A DNA stretch of 64,000 nucleotides from the NCBI RefSeq assembly GCF_015291625.1, contig NZ_CP030047.1, positions 7,254,001-7,318,000 of the forward strand, written 5' to 3'. A program made the position numbers and the translations under genes. The notes under the pieces are model-generated. The model was not told where the DNA came from. It made no database searches and worked only from the letters and a program-made list of their open reading frames with translations. This stretch comes from Bradyrhizobium sp. CCBAU 53421 (GTDB lineage Bacteria; Pseudomonadota; Alphaproteobacteria; Rhizobiales; Xanthobacteraceae). This document shows positions 9,253 to 18,310 of the stretch, in pieces; positions within the stretch are counted from its first letter, which is position 1, and every line of letters starts with the position of its first letter.

Positions 9253-9780
9253 TCAGCCGGGATCGCACGCCGCGAGCCGGGCGCGCAACGCGGCGTCGGT
9301 TTCGGCCGCAAGTCCGAGCAATCCGCGATAGGGATCGCCTGGTATGCCGAGCACGGCGGCGAATGCAGGCTCGGTCTTGAGGCCATCTGCCCGCAGCTTG
9401 CCGACGGCTCGCCGCAGCCGTCCGTCATCCAGCGCGAGCAACCGCCGCTCGACCTCGAAATGAATCCAACCCTGCTGCTGGTCCACCGGACTCCGGTCGC
9501 CGAACAGTTCGAACGGCCAGCCATCCCACACAAAGCGGGCAATCGTCGGCCGTGTTCCCGAGGTCCATCGATAGAGCGCGAAATCATCCGCCGATCGGTA
9601 GTGATCCCAGACGATTTCCGCGAAGGCATTCGGATCCGGCGCATGGCAGACGATATCGATGTCGCTGCCGGGCACGGCAAGACCGAGCGGCAGCGTTCCG
9701 ACGATACGGGGATCGAATGGTTTCAGCAGCTCGATCACGGCAGAGCTGGTGACGGCGGATGCATAGTGCCCGGCCTTCAT
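9253..9780 (-). CDS. DUF4269-like nucleotidyltransferase-fold protein
   Basis: A 175-aa protein read from MKAGHYASAVTSSAVIELL. IVGTLPLGLAVPGSDIDIVCHAPDP near residue 30 has the GS-x-x-D-x-D shape of nucleotidyltransferase-fold proteins (G-S then DID), and the rest resembles DUF4269. Function is unknown. The stop lies 10 bp from the converging PepSY gene. An in-frame extension to 9882 exists, but its N-terminal residues look like intergenic sequence, so the start at 9780 is preferred without proof. Confidence 0.65.
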   Translation of the reverse strand: MKAGHYASAVTSSAVIELLKPFDPRIVGTLPLGLAVPGSDIDIVCHAPDPNAFAEIVWDHYRSADDFALYRWTSGTRPTIARFVWDGWPFELFGDRSPVDQQQGWIHFEVERRLLALDDGRLRRAVGKLRADGLKTEPAFAAVLGIPGDPYRGLLGLAAETDAALRARLAACDPG

Positions 9781-10005
9781 CGCACGGCGTGCCCTCGAGA
9801 TCGCAGCGATGCAATACCACGCTCGCGTGGGGTGAGAGAACCTCGACAAGCGGGCGGAAGCCTGACGGGAAAGGTCTTGCAAACGCTACGGGGCGATCTC
9901 AACCGCGTCATCGTGGTCGAAATCGCCCCGTCAAACGCAGACAGGCGGGACTGCCTCGCAATCCCGCCTGTCCAGCCGATCGTCGCAATGATCGGTTCGG
10001 ATCGA

Positions 10006-11643
10006 TTAGCCGAACTGGTTCATCGTGTTGTGAACGCCGCCCGCCTTGAGGGCAGCCTCACCGGCGAAGTACTCCTTGTGATCGTCGCCGATGTCGGAGC
10101 CCGCCATGTTCTGATGCTTCGCACAAGCGATGCCCTGACGGATTTCCGCGCGCTGCACGTTCTTGACGTAGCCGAGCATGCCCTGCTCGCCGAAATACTC
10201 CTTCGCGAGATTGTCGGTCGACAGCGCTGCCGTGTGGTAGGTCGGCAGCGTGATCAGGTGGTGGAAGATGCCGGCGCGCTTGGCCGAATCCGCCTGGAAG
10301 GTACGGATACGCTCGTCGGCTTCGATCGCCAGCGGGGTGCCGTCGTATTCCACCTTCATCAGTTCGGCGCGGTTGTACTTGCTGACATCCTGGCCCGCTT
10401 CCTTCATCGCGTCGTAGACCTGCCAACGGAAGTTGAGGGTCCAGTTGAACGACGGCGAGTTGTTGTAGGCGAGCTTCGCGTTCGGAATGACCTTGCGGAT
10501 GCGATCGACCATGCTGGCGATCTGCTCGATATGCGGCTTCTCGGTCTCGATCCACAGCAGGTCGGCGCCGTTCTGCAGCGAGGTGATGCAGTCAAGCACG
10601 CAGCGATCCGCACCGGTGCCTGGACGGAACTGGTAGAGGTTGCTGGGCAGCCGCTTCGGACGCATCATCTTGCCGTTCTGGTTGATGATGACGTCGCCAT
10701 TGCGCGCATTGGCTGCCGTCACTTCCTCGCAATCGAGGAAGCTGTTGTACTGATCGCCGAGGTCGCCGGGCTTGTGGCTCACGGCGATCTGCTGCGTCAG
10801 GCCGGCACCGAGCGAGTCGGTACGGGTCACGATGATGCCGTCTTCGACGCCGAGCTCGAGGAACGCATGGCGGCAGGCGCGGATCTTCGCGATGAACACC
10901 TCGTGCGGCACGGTGACCTTGCCGTCCTGGTGGCCGCACTGCTTCTCGTCGGAGACCTGGTTCTCGATCTGCAGGGCGCAGGCGCCCGCCTCGATCATCT
11001 TCTTGGCGAGCAGGTAGGTCGCCTCGGCATTGCCGAAGCCGGCGTCGATGTCGGCGATGACGGGCACGACGTGGGTCTGGAAGTTGTCGATCTTCTCGAT
11101 CAGTGCCTTTTCCTTGGCCTTGTCGCCCTCCTTGCGGGCCGCATCGAGCGCGCGGAAGATGTCGTTGAGCTCACGCGAATCCGCCTGACGCAAGAAGGTG
11201 TAGAGCTCCTCGATCAGGGCCGGCACCGAGGTCTTCTCGTGCATCGACTGGTCGGGCAGCGGGCCGAACTCGGAGCGCAGTGCGGCGATCATCCAGCCGG
11301 AGAGATAGAGGTAACGGCGGTCGGTGTTGCCGAAGTGCTTCTTGACCGAGATCAGCTTCTGCTGGGCGATGAAGCCGTGCCAGCAGCCGAGCGACTGGGT
11401 GTACTTGGTGCTGTCGGCGTCGTAGGCGGCCATGTCGGCGCGCATCAGCGCAGCCGTGTAACGGGCGACGTCCAGACCGGTCTTGAAGCGGTTCTGCAGG
11501 CGCATGCGCGCCACGGCCTCAGCGGTGACGCCGTTCCAGGTGTCCTTGGTCTTGAGGAGCGCTTCGGCCGCCTCGATCTCGCTCTGATAGGAAGCCGGCC
11601 CCTGGATGGCCCGGTCGCTGATCCCGCGCGGTTGGAAGTTCAT
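10006..11643 (-). CDS. aceA: isocitrate lyase
   Basis: A 545-aa enzyme that splits isocitrate to succinate and glyoxylate in the glyoxylate shunt, needed for growth on acetate and other C2 units. The barrel carries VVPVIADIDAGFGNAEATYLL and the catalytic loop DEKQCGHQDGK, whose Cys corresponds to that of the canonical KKCGH signature. It is the long form seen in alphaproteobacteria and mycobacterial AceA2-like lineages (inference). The ATG at 11643 (MNFQPRG) is chosen; further upstream codons run into the operator region. It is divergent from the RamB/ScfR-like regulator at 11789, which probably controls it. Confidence 0.95.
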   Translation of the reverse strand: MNFQPRGISDRAIQGPASYQSEIEAAEALLKTKDTWNGVTAEAVARMRLQNRFKTGLDVARYTAALMRADMAAYDADSTKYTQSLGCWHGFIAQQKLISVKKHFGNTDRRYLYLSGWMIAALRSEFGPLPDQSMHEKTSVPALIEELYTFLRQADSRELNDIFRALDAARKEGDKAKEKALIEKIDNFQTHVVPVIADIDAGFGNAEATYLLAKKMIEAGACALQIENQVSDEKQCGHQDGKVTVPHEVFIAKIRACRHAFLELGVEDGIIVTRTDSLGAGLTQQIAVSHKPGDLGDQYNSFLDCEEVTAANARNGDVIINQNGKMMRPKRLPSNLYQFRPGTGADRCVLDCITSLQNGADLLWIETEKPHIEQIASMVDRIRKVIPNAKLAYNNSPSFNWTLNFRWQVYDAMKEAGQDVSKYNRAELMKVEYDGTPLAIEADERIRTFQADSAKRAGIFHHLITLPTYHTAALSTDNLAKEYFGEQGMLGYVKNVQRAEIRQGIACAKHQNMAGSDIGDDHKEYFAGEAALKAGGVHNTMNQFG

Positions 11644-11725
11644 GTCCGTGATCCCTTCGGTGACGAAATAACTGCACCGTTTGTGACGCGCGGCGTCACG
11701 GGGAGCTAGACCTGGCGCGGAAAAC

Positions 11726-11773
11726 TTGTCATAACTTACAAGAAACCGATGTATTGTTGTAAGAATCTTACAA
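11726..11773. promoter_or_regulatory. candidate operator pair between aceA and its divergent regulator
   Basis: The palindrome TTGTAAGAATCTTACAA (11757-11773) has 7-bp arms and a 3-bp centre. A second, imperfect copy, TTGT-CATAA-CTTACAA (11726-11741), lies 31 bp away. CTTACAAGAA therefore occurs twice in direct orientation. Both lie in the 145-bp gap between the aceA and regulator starts, and the strong site ends 15 bp before the regulator ATG, fitting autoregulation plus aceA control (inference). Confidence 0.65.
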
Positions 11774-11788
11774 GAATTGGATGAGGCG

Positions 11789-13225
11789 ATGGTAACCTCA
11801 AGCGCCCGCTCCGTTTTCATGGGCCCCCGGCTGCGCCGGTTGCGGCGCGACCTCGGGCTGACCCAGGCGGACATGGCCGCCGATCTCGAAATTTCCGCGC
11901 CCTACGTCGCGCTGCTGGAACGCAATCAGCGGCCGGTGACGGCCGACATGCTGCTTCGCCTGGCCCGGACCTACAAGATCGATCTGGCCGATCTCGCCGG
12001 CGATGGCGGCGCCGATCACACCGCCCGCATGCAGTCTGTCCTGAAGGAGCCGATGTTTGCCGACATCGACATCCCCGCGCTCGAGGTCAGCGACCTCGCG
12101 GTCAGCTATCCCGGAATGACCGAAGCGTTCCTGCGCCTCTATACCGCCTATCGCGAGGAGCAGCTGGCGCTCGCAGAGCGGCGCGCGCCGGACCTGGCGG
12201 GAGCCGCCCTGCTGCCGGGTGAGAACTTCGACGCCAACGATCCCGTCGCGGAAGTCAGGCGATTTCTCGCCGCGCGCCGCAACAATTTCGCCAACCTCGA
12301 CGATGCCGCCGAGCGCCTGGTCCATGAACCGGCCGGACCAGCCGGATTTATCGAGCGGCTTCGCGAGCGTCACAAGCTCCAGGTCCGCTATCTGCCGCCG
12401 AACGTCATGCTCGGCTCGGTCAGGCGACTGGACCTGCATCGCAGGCAATTGCTGCTCGAGGACTCGCTCGATACCGCGGGCCTCAATTTCCAGCTGGCCA
12501 AGCAACTCGCGTACCTGGAGCTGGAAGGCGAGATCAGCGCGGCGGTGGAAGACGGCAAGTTCACCAGCAAGAGCACCGAGCTGCTGGCCCGCCGCGCGCT
12601 CGCGGCCTATGCCGCGGCCGCGCTCATCATGCCTTATTCCGTGTTTGCGAAGGCAGTCGAGGCGCGCCGCTACGATCTGGAGGCGCTGGCGCGCCAATTC
12701 GGCACCAGCTTCGAGCAGACCGCGCACCGCGTCACGACCCTGCAAAGGCCAGGCCTCGAGAAGGTGCCGTTCTTCCTGATCCGCGTCGACCCGGCCGGCA
12801 ACATTTCCAAGCTGCTCGATGGCGCCGGCTTCCCGTTTGCAAAGCACGGCGGCGCGTGTCCGCTATGGTCGGTCCACGACATCTTCAAGACGCCGCGCCA
12901 GATCGTCACGCAATGGCTGGAATTGCCTGACGGACAGCGGTTCTTCTCGATCGCTCGCACCGTGACCGCCGGCGGCGGCGCGTTCGGCGCCATACGCGTC
13001 GAGCGGGCGATCGCGATCGGCTGCGCCGCCGAGCATGCCGGCCAGCTGATCTACACGCGCGACGGACAGGGACCGAACGCGGATGAGCCGACGCCGATCG
13101 GCGTCGCATGCCGGGTGTGCCATCGCCCGAGATGCGCGGCGCGGTCGGCACCGCCGATCGGGCGCGAGATTCTTCCCGACGATTTCAGAACCTCGAGCGT
13201 TCCGTTCGGCTTCTCGGCGGACTGA
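11789..13225 (+). CDS. XRE-family short-chain acyl-CoA regulator (RamB/ScfR type)
   Basis: A 478-aa regulator with three parts: an N-terminal XRE helix-turn-helix (RLRRLRRDLGLTQADMAADLEIS...YVALLERNQRPVTADMLLRLA), a middle ImmA/IrrE-like region, and a DUF2083-type C-terminus with paired cysteines (GGACPLW; ACRVCHRPRC) ending in PDDFRTSSVPFGF. Members such as corynebacterial RamB and mycobacterial PrpR sense short-chain acyl-CoA and control glyoxylate or methylcitrate genes. Placement back to back with aceA fits that role. ATG 11789 is chosen; TTG 11777 and ATG 11819 are alternatives. Confidence 0.87.
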   Translation: MVTSSARSVFMGPRLRRLRRDLGLTQADMAADLEISAPYVALLERNQRPVTADMLLRLARTYKIDLADLAGDGGADHTARMQSVLKEPMFADIDIPALEVSDLAVSYPGMTEAFLRLYTAYREEQLALAERRAPDLAGAALLPGENFDANDPVAEVRRFLAARRNNFANLDDAAERLVHEPAGPAGFIERLRERHKLQVRYLPPNVMLGSVRRLDLHRRQLLLEDSLDTAGLNFQLAKQLAYLELEGEISAAVEDGKFTSKSTELLARRALAAYAAAALIMPYSVFAKAVEARRYDLEALARQFGTSFEQTAHRVTTLQRPGLEKVPFFLIRVDPAGNISKLLDGAGFPFAKHGGACPLWSVHDIFKTPRQIVTQWLELPDGQRFFSIARTVTAGGGAFGAIRVERAIAIGCAAEHAGQLIYTRDGQGPNADEPTPIGVACRVCHRPRCAARSAPPIGREILPDDFRTSSVPFGFSAD

Positions 13226-13234
13226 CGCGGTCGA

Positions 13235-14488
13235 TCACCCCTGCGGCCGGTTCGCGTCGTACAGCACCCGCACGCGGATCGTGCCGTCAATGGCCTTCAA
13301 ATCGGCCAGCAGCCCCTCGCCCTCGCCGCCGACAACGTCGGTCTCGAGCACGACATAGCCGACCTCCGGATCGGTCTGCAGATATTGCGCCAGGATGTTG
13401 ATCCCGTGCCGGGAGACTGCGTCGTTGACCTGACGCATGACGCCCGGAACATTGCGGTGAACGTGGATGAACCGGGTGCCGGTCGGTCGCGCCGGCAATT
13501 GCACCTGCGGAAAATTGACCGCGCCGAAGGTCGACCCGACATCGGAATAGTCGATCAGCTTGCGCGCGACCTCGCCGCCGATGCGATCCTGCGCCTCTTC
13601 CGTCGAGCCGCCGACATGGGGCGTGAGGATGACGTTGGAGAGGCCCTGCAGCGGCGAGACGAAGCGCGCCTCGTTCGACACCGGCTCAATCGGAAACACG
13701 TCGACAGCGGCACCCGCCAGCCGGCCCTCGCGCAGGGCGCTCGCCAGCGCATCGAGATCGACCACGGTGCCGCGTGAATTGTTGATCAGATAGGCCTCGG
13801 GCTTCATCAGCCGGAGCTGGGCTGCGCCGATCATGTTGGCGGTGGTCGGCGTCTCCGGCACATGCAGGGATACGACGTCGCTCGCTGCGAGCAATGCATC
13901 AAGCGATTCAGCCGGCTCGGTATTGCCGTGGCGGAGCTTGTCGGTCTGATCGAAATAGATCACGCGCATGCCCATGGCTTCGGCGAGGTTCGACAGCTGC
14001 GAGCCGATATTGCCGTAGCCGACGATGCCCAGCGTCTTGCCGCGTACCTCACGGCTGCCTTCGGCGGATTTGTCCCAGCCGCCGGCATGTGCGGAGACCG
14101 AGCGCGGAAAGATCCGGCGGAACAGCATGACGATCTCGGCGATGGTCAGCTCGGCCACGCTGCGGGTGTTGGAGTATGGCGCGTTGAAGACGGGGATCCC
14201 GAGCTTTCGCGCGGCGTCGAGATCCACCTGGTTAGTGCCAACCGAAAAGCAGCCGACAACGAGCAATCGGTCGGCGGCCTCGAGGATTTCCGCGGTCAAC
14301 TGGGTCCGCGACCGGATTCCCAGCATATGGATGCCCGACAGCGCTTGCCTGAGCTCTTTCGGCCCCAGCGCCTTGGGCAGACGTTGCAGCTCGGTATAGC
14401 CGTTCGCCTCGAACATCCGGGCCGCGGAATCATTGACGCCCTCCAGCAGCAACACGCGTATTTTTGTCTTGGGAAGCGACAACATCAT
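13235..14488 (-). CDS. serA: D-3-phosphoglycerate dehydrogenase
   Basis: About 417 aa. It oxidises 3-phosphoglycerate to 3-phosphohydroxypyruvate, the first step of serine synthesis. The NAD-binding motif LGIVGYGNIGSQ, the catalytic Arg in INNSRGTVVD, the Glu in VFPIEPVS and the His in LTPHVGGSTEEAQ are all present. A C-terminal ACT domain (FIHVHRNVPGVMRQVND) suggests serine feedback. Length and layout match the E. coli-type enzyme. The start is uncertain: paired ATGs at 14488/14485 lack a clear ribosome-binding site, and an upstream ATG exists at 14521. It converges on the regulator gene, 9 bp apart. Confidence 0.9.
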   Translation of the reverse strand: MMLSLPKTKIRVLLLEGVNDSAARMFEANGYTELQRLPKALGPKELRQALSGIHMLGIRSRTQLTAEILEAADRLLVVGCFSVGTNQVDLDAARKLGIPVFNAPYSNTRSVAELTIAEIVMLFRRIFPRSVSAHAGGWDKSAEGSREVRGKTLGIVGYGNIGSQLSNLAEAMGMRVIYFDQTDKLRHGNTEPAESLDALLAASDVVSLHVPETPTTANMIGAAQLRLMKPEAYLINNSRGTVVDLDALASALREGRLAGAAVDVFPIEPVSNEARFVSPLQGLSNVILTPHVGGSTEEAQDRIGGEVARKLIDYSDVGSTFGAVNFPQVQLPARPTGTRFIHVHRNVPGVMRQVNDAVSRHGINILAQYLQTDPEVGYVVLETDVVGGEGEGLLADLKAIDGTIRVRVLYDANRPQG

Positions 14489-14716
14489 CAAGATCCAGGC
14501 TCGTGGGCTCGGGCAGGTCATGCACGGGCGGTTTCGACGGATCAGGTGATAACATAGAAAACAATCGCGTCAGAAGCGGCCGTCGGCGGCCCGCCCCGCG
14601 ATTTCCGATCAAGCCCCCTCGATCCGCGCATCCAGACGCTGGGCGGGAACCGATTCAGCCAAATATCTTGCTCAATTCGTCGGCAGAGGGCCCGTTGCGA
14701 CCCTGGGGTGTTCGAA

Positions 14717-14748
14717 CGCCTGCTCCGGCTCACCGGCCGGAGCAGGCG
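14717..14748 (-). terminator. strong stem-loop after the BA14K-like gene
   Basis: A perfect 13-bp stem (CGCCTGCTCCGGC and its complement) with a 6-nt loop lies 18 bp beyond the stop of the minus-strand gene at 14767. No T tract follows on either strand, so it may act as an mRNA 3' stabiliser or a weak terminator. Confidence 0.55.
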
Positions 14749-14766
14749 CGGCTCCATCTCAAACGC

Positions 14767-15126
14767 TTACTGGCAAGGATAGCGCCGGCCGTCCTTTGCC
14801 TGGAACGTATTCGACGCCGGATCGTATGAGCGATAGCGCTGGGCGCACGATGCTGCGTGCTGCTGGGCGGCGGCGGCTTCCTGCTGCGCGGCGGCGTTGG
14901 CTGCGCCGGCCGCGATGACGCCGCCGATGAGGCCACCGACCAATCCGCCGACGGCTGCGCCGCCATCGCACTGCCCGTAACGACACCAGACCTTCTCGGT
15001 CACGGCCGGTGCTGCCGCCGCAACACTGGCACTGTGCTGGAGCGGAGCCGAAATTGCGGAGGCGGAAAACATCATAACGCCGGTGGTGGCCGCCAAAACA
15101 GCTTTCAGAAAGCGAGCCCTACGCAT
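14767..15126 (-). CDS. BA14K-like secreted protein
   Basis: A 119-aa exported protein with a signal peptide (RRARFLKAVLAATTGVMMFSASAISA). It then has a glycine-rich hydrophobic patch (GGLVGGLIGGVIAAGAANAAA) and a C-terminal CAQRYRSYDPASNTFQAKDGRRYPC. The last stretch is the BA14K-family signature, named after a Brucella antigen with lectin-like activity; family members sit in the cell envelope. AGGAGAT lies just before two consecutive ATGs (15129 and 15126); the second has the better spacing. The stem-loop downstream marks a single-gene unit. Confidence 0.75.
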   Translation of the reverse strand: MRRARFLKAVLAATTGVMMFSASAISAPLQHSASVAAAAPAVTEKVWCRYGQCDGGAAVGGLVGGLIGGVIAAGAANAAAQQEAAAAQQHAASCAQRYRSYDPASNTFQAKDGRRYPCQ

Positions 15127-15282
15127 CATATCTCCTGCTTCATTGCTGTGGGCGCAGGTCGGCGCCTGCGTCCCGATTCCCTCAAAAATGGATGGCTCGT
15201 CCGGTCTCGGACCGGACGGCACCCTTACACGCGCGGCCGGTTACAATTCGCGCGTCAGCCTTGCTTCACAGATGGGCGGAAT

Positions 15283-15693
15283 TCATTGGCCGGCTGCGTT
15301 CACGACGCGGCAGAGGTTGTCGCCGACGCCTGGGGCCAACTGTCCGGGCGGCAAGGTGAAGGTCGCATCGACGCGGCTGCCTTTGCCGTCCTTGCGGACG
15401 ACGACTTGCAGCGTTTGTGGCCGGCCCGACCCGGTGGTCTCCTGCTGCGTGGTCACGGTGCCAAGCTTCTTGTCGACGTTCACACCGACAAAGCCCTCTG
15501 CCAGAACGGCGCGAGACACCTTATCGAGGGCGACACCGGAATTGACCGACGGGAAAATCATCCAGGTCTTGTGGGTCATGCCCGTTACCATCGGAACGCC
15601 GGTACTCTGGACGTGATCTGCGCAGCTATCGGCCAGCGCAGGTATGGACGAAAGAACCGTGAGCGCGAATACGCAAGTTATCCTTGTAAGCAT
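15283..15693 (-). CDS. small secreted protein of unknown function
   Basis: A 136-aa protein with a clear signal peptide (MLTRITCVFALTVLSSIPALA, cut before DSCAD). Two cysteines, one near each end of the mature chain (SCADH and NLCRV), could form a disulphide. The middle (VSRAVLAEGFVGVNVDKKLGTVTTQQET and VVVRKDGKGSRVDATFTLPPG) reads as beta-rich. I do not recognise a family. It lies between the BA14K-like gene and a long intergenic stretch, and appears to be a single-gene unit. Confidence 0.6.
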   Translation of the reverse strand: MLTRITCVFALTVLSSIPALADSCADHVQSTGVPMVTGMTHKTWMIFPSVNSGVALDKVSRAVLAEGFVGVNVDKKLGTVTTQQETTGSGRPQTLQVVVRKDGKGSRVDATFTLPPGQLAPGVGDNLCRVVNAAGQ

Positions 15694-16114
15694 GCTTCCT
15701 TAACCCGTTTGAGTTGGTCGAAAGCATTTAGGCCAAATGGGCTATGAGTCCATGGACGGCATCGCATTCCGGATGGAAGCATTCGGATTGTGGCTAGCAC
15801 GATCGACCGCGAGCGCTGCGCATTCGTGCGTGCTCTCAAGCGTCAGCGCGGCAGGACGAGATCGGAACTTTCGCGTTGCCCGGGCGAGCGAATGAGATCA
15901 AATGTTACCTTCCGCGCCTCGATTGCGCGATATGGATATTTCATTCGACAATTGGATATTGAAGTGATCGAGGAGAGCGCGCGCCGAACTCACCAAAGCT
16001 GTGCTAATGTGACGATACGATCTATGCGTTTGGCGGACGCCCTGAACGATGGATACGCGATCCCGATGGATCGGATCATTTTCGCGGACAGCAACATCCG
16101 ATGGTTAGGATTTG
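15694..16114. other. intergenic region with no gene seen
   Basis: About 420 bp, noticeably more AT-rich than its surroundings, holding the promoters of the divergent secreted-protein and AraC-regulator genes. A + strand frame across 15790-16167 has no recognisable protein character and would overlap the AraC gene out of frame, so it was not called. Confidence 0.5.
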
Positions 16115-17113
16115 ATGGTCGAAGACATACTCGCTGCGCCTCCCACGCGATCGGGATCATCGTTTGAAGAGCTGCTGCAAATGCTCCAGCCGCACGGGAT
16201 CAATGCGCACTCGTCGCCGCGGCCCGACGAATCGTTTCGTTGGCATGCGGATATTGCAATTGGCGCGGAAATTGACGTCGTTCGGGCGGAACTGTCCGCG
16301 GGTTGGGATTGGGACTATTCCTACGAGAACACGTCGGGAGAGCTTGCGATCAGCCTGCTGAATGCCGGCAACGCCGAAATGCGCATCGCGGGAAAGAACG
16401 TCCAGCGGACCCCCTCCGAGATCGCCATCGTTCCGCTTCCGACGATGCAGGCGCAGCGGGTCGAAGCTGTCGATGGACGATACGCGAGCGTCACGCTCAC
16501 CTTGCACACGGGCATGGTGACAAAAGTGCTGTCCGCGACGTTCGGGAGCACGGCGCTGGAAGACCTCAATCTGACGCCAATCGTCGATCTGTCGACCGGC
16601 ACCGGGCAGACCCTTCTTCAGCTTGTTCGTGCCAGCGCGACCGGCTTGTATGACGGCATCCTGGCGCGCTCGCCGAAAGCCAGCGCGCTGCTGTCAGAGG
16701 CTGCGATACAGCTCATCCTCGAGAACGTGCCGCATCGGCTGAGCGACCGCTTGAACCGCTACCCGCCGGATGCGCCGCCGCGTTACATCAGGCGGGCTGT
16801 CGAGTATATGCGGGCCAATCCTCACCTGCCGCTGACGATCTCAGATATTGCCGGAACGGTCGGCGTCAGCAGCCGGTTGCTGCAACTGGGCTTCCGTAAG
16901 ATTCACGGCACGACGCCTGTAGCCTATCTGCGAAAGATCCGGCTTGAAGCGATCCACGATGAGCTGTCGCGACCGGAGAACATGCTGCCGATCAGCGAGG
17001 TTGCGCTGAAGTGGGGCTTTACTCATATGGGCCGTTTCGCGGCGGTGTACCGCTCGGCATTTGGCCTGTATCCGTCCGATACGGTGCGGCGAGCCCGCGG
17101 GTTCTACAGCTAA
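16115..17113 (+). CDS. AraC-family transcriptional regulator
   Basis: A 332-aa regulator. The N-terminal ~215 residues form an AraC-binding-like sensing domain (DVVRAELSAGWDWDYSYENTSGELAISLLNAG). The C-terminal ~100 residues are a two-HTH DNA-binding domain: PRYIRRAVEYMRANPHLPLTISDIAGTVGVSSRLLQLGFRKIHGTTPVAYLRKIRLEA, then ISEVALKWGFTHMGRFAAVYRSAFGLYPSD. The ATG at 16115 follows TTAGGATTTG. It converges on the CUT1 ATPase gene with 21 bp between. Its ligand and targets are not evident, and the deo locus next door has its own DeoR regulator. Confidence 0.88.
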   Translation: MVEDILAAPPTRSGSSFEELLQMLQPHGINAHSSPRPDESFRWHADIAIGAEIDVVRAELSAGWDWDYSYENTSGELAISLLNAGNAEMRIAGKNVQRTPSEIAIVPLPTMQAQRVEAVDGRYASVTLTLHTGMVTKVLSATFGSTALEDLNLTPIVDLSTGTGQTLLQLVRASATGLYDGILARSPKASALLSEAAIQLILENVPHRLSDRLNRYPPDAPPRYIRRAVEYMRANPHLPLTISDIAGTVGVSSRLLQLGFRKIHGTTPVAYLRKIRLEAIHDELSRPENMLPISEVALKWGFTHMGRFAAVYRSAFGLYPSDTVRRARGFYS

Positions 17114-17134
17114 AAGAACTGTCACCGCGACAGA

Positions 17135-18226
17135 TCAGGAAATGGCCTTCCCTGACGCCTTGTCGAACAAATGCGTTCGCTCGAGGTCGAGCGCGACGTC
17201 GATGACGTGATCCGGCTCCGCGGCAACGCCCACCTGCATTTGCGCGGTGAACGCAGAGCCGGCGACGGTCCCGATCACGAGCGTGTGCGGTCCGAGCGGC
17301 TCCACGTCCTTCACAAGCATGCGGATGTGAGAGCCTTCCGGCGCACCTTGCCGCAATACATGATCGGGCCGCACGCCGAGCACCACGGGCTTGCCGACGC
17401 TTGCTGCATAAGCCGCCTCACGCGACTTCGGCACTCGCAACGCCGTGCCTGATGCCGCGGTGAAGGTCAGCGCGCCGTCGCGGGCGATGATTTCGCCATC
17501 GATGAAGTTCATGCTGGGCGCACCCATGAAGCCCGCGACGAAGAGATTGCTGGGCTTCTCGTAGATCGTGATCGGATCGGCGGCCTGCTCGATCCGGCCT
17601 TTGTTCATCACCACGACGCGATCGGCCATGGTCATGGCTTCGACCTGGTCGTGGGTGACATAAACGATGGTCTTGGCGAGACGGCGGTGCAGCGCCTTGA
17701 TCTCGGTCCGCATCTCGATGCGGAGCTTGGCGTCGAGATTGGACAGCGGCTCGTCGAACAGGAAGACATCCGGGCTGCGCACGATGGCGCGGCCGATCGC
17801 CACGCGCTGGCGCTGCCCGCCGGACAACTGCTTGGGCCGGCGCTGCAAATACTGCTCGAGGTCGAGCACGTGCGCCACGTCACCCACGGCCTTCTCGATG
17901 CTGGCGCGCGATTCGCCGCGCACCTTCATGCCGTAGCCGATGTTCTCGCCGACCGTCATGTGCGGATAGAGCGCGTAGTTCTGGAACACCATCGCGCAGT
18001 TGCGCAGGCCGGGACGCAACTGCGTCACGTCGCGGTTGCCGATCCGGATAGTCCCGCTGGTGACGGCCTCCAGTCCCGCGATCATGCGCAACGTCGTGGT
18101 CTTGCCGCAGCCGGACGGGCCGACCAGCACGACAAACTCCTCGTCGGCCACCTTGAGGTCGAGCCCTTCGATGATCTTGTAGGGTCCGTATGCCTTGCTG
18201 ACGTTCTCGATCTCGACGTGCGCCAT
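17135..18226 (-). CDS. carbohydrate ABC transporter ATP-binding protein (CUT1, UgpC/MalK type)
   Basis: A 363-aa ATPase. Walker A is GPSGCGKT (residues 36-43), the Q-loop lies in MVFQNYALYPHMTVGENIGYGMKVRG, the ABC signature LSGGQRQR is at 134-141, and Walker B is DVFLFDEPLSNLD. After residue ~235 a C-terminal OB/TOBE regulatory domain typical of MalK/UgpC appears (VVLGVRPDHVL). It drives the two permeases and binding protein encoded just upstream, and is the last gene of the eight-gene operon that starts with deoC. Confidence 0.92.
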   Translation of the reverse strand: MAHVEIENVSKAYGPYKIIEGLDLKVADEEFVVLVGPSGCGKTTTLRMIAGLEAVTSGTIRIGNRDVTQLRPGLRNCAMVFQNYALYPHMTVGENIGYGMKVRGESRASIEKAVGDVAHVLDLEQYLQRRPKQLSGGQRQRVAIGRAIVRSPDVFLFDEPLSNLDAKLRIEMRTEIKALHRRLAKTIVYVTHDQVEAMTMADRVVVMNKGRIEQAADPITIYEKPSNLFVAGFMGAPSMNFIDGEIIARDGALTFTAASGTALRVPKSREAAYAASVGKPVVLGVRPDHVLRQGAPEGSHIRMLVKDVEPLGPHTLVIGTVAGSAFTAQMQVGVAAEPDHVIDVALDLERTHLFDKASGKAIS

Positions 18227-18310
18227 GGAGTCCTTTTCCGTCCCTTCGTCGACGGCTGGTCAAAATCCCGGATGACGCGCGTGCATCGTCCGGGACGTCT
18301 CACTCGAAAG

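Noticed and set aside
9460..11709. Long plus-strand frame (about 749 codons) across the isocitrate lyase gene
   Set aside because: It is antisense to aceA, whose catalytic motifs are unmistakable.
14717..14748. Stem-loop considered as a bidirectional intrinsic terminator
   Set aside because: The stem is strong but no T tract follows on either strand, so it is listed only as a minus-strand stem-loop of uncertain terminator strength.
15790..16167. Plus-strand frame of 125 codons between the secreted-protein gene and the AraC gene
   Set aside because: It has no family resemblance and would overlap the AraC regulator start in another frame; better explained as promoter DNA.
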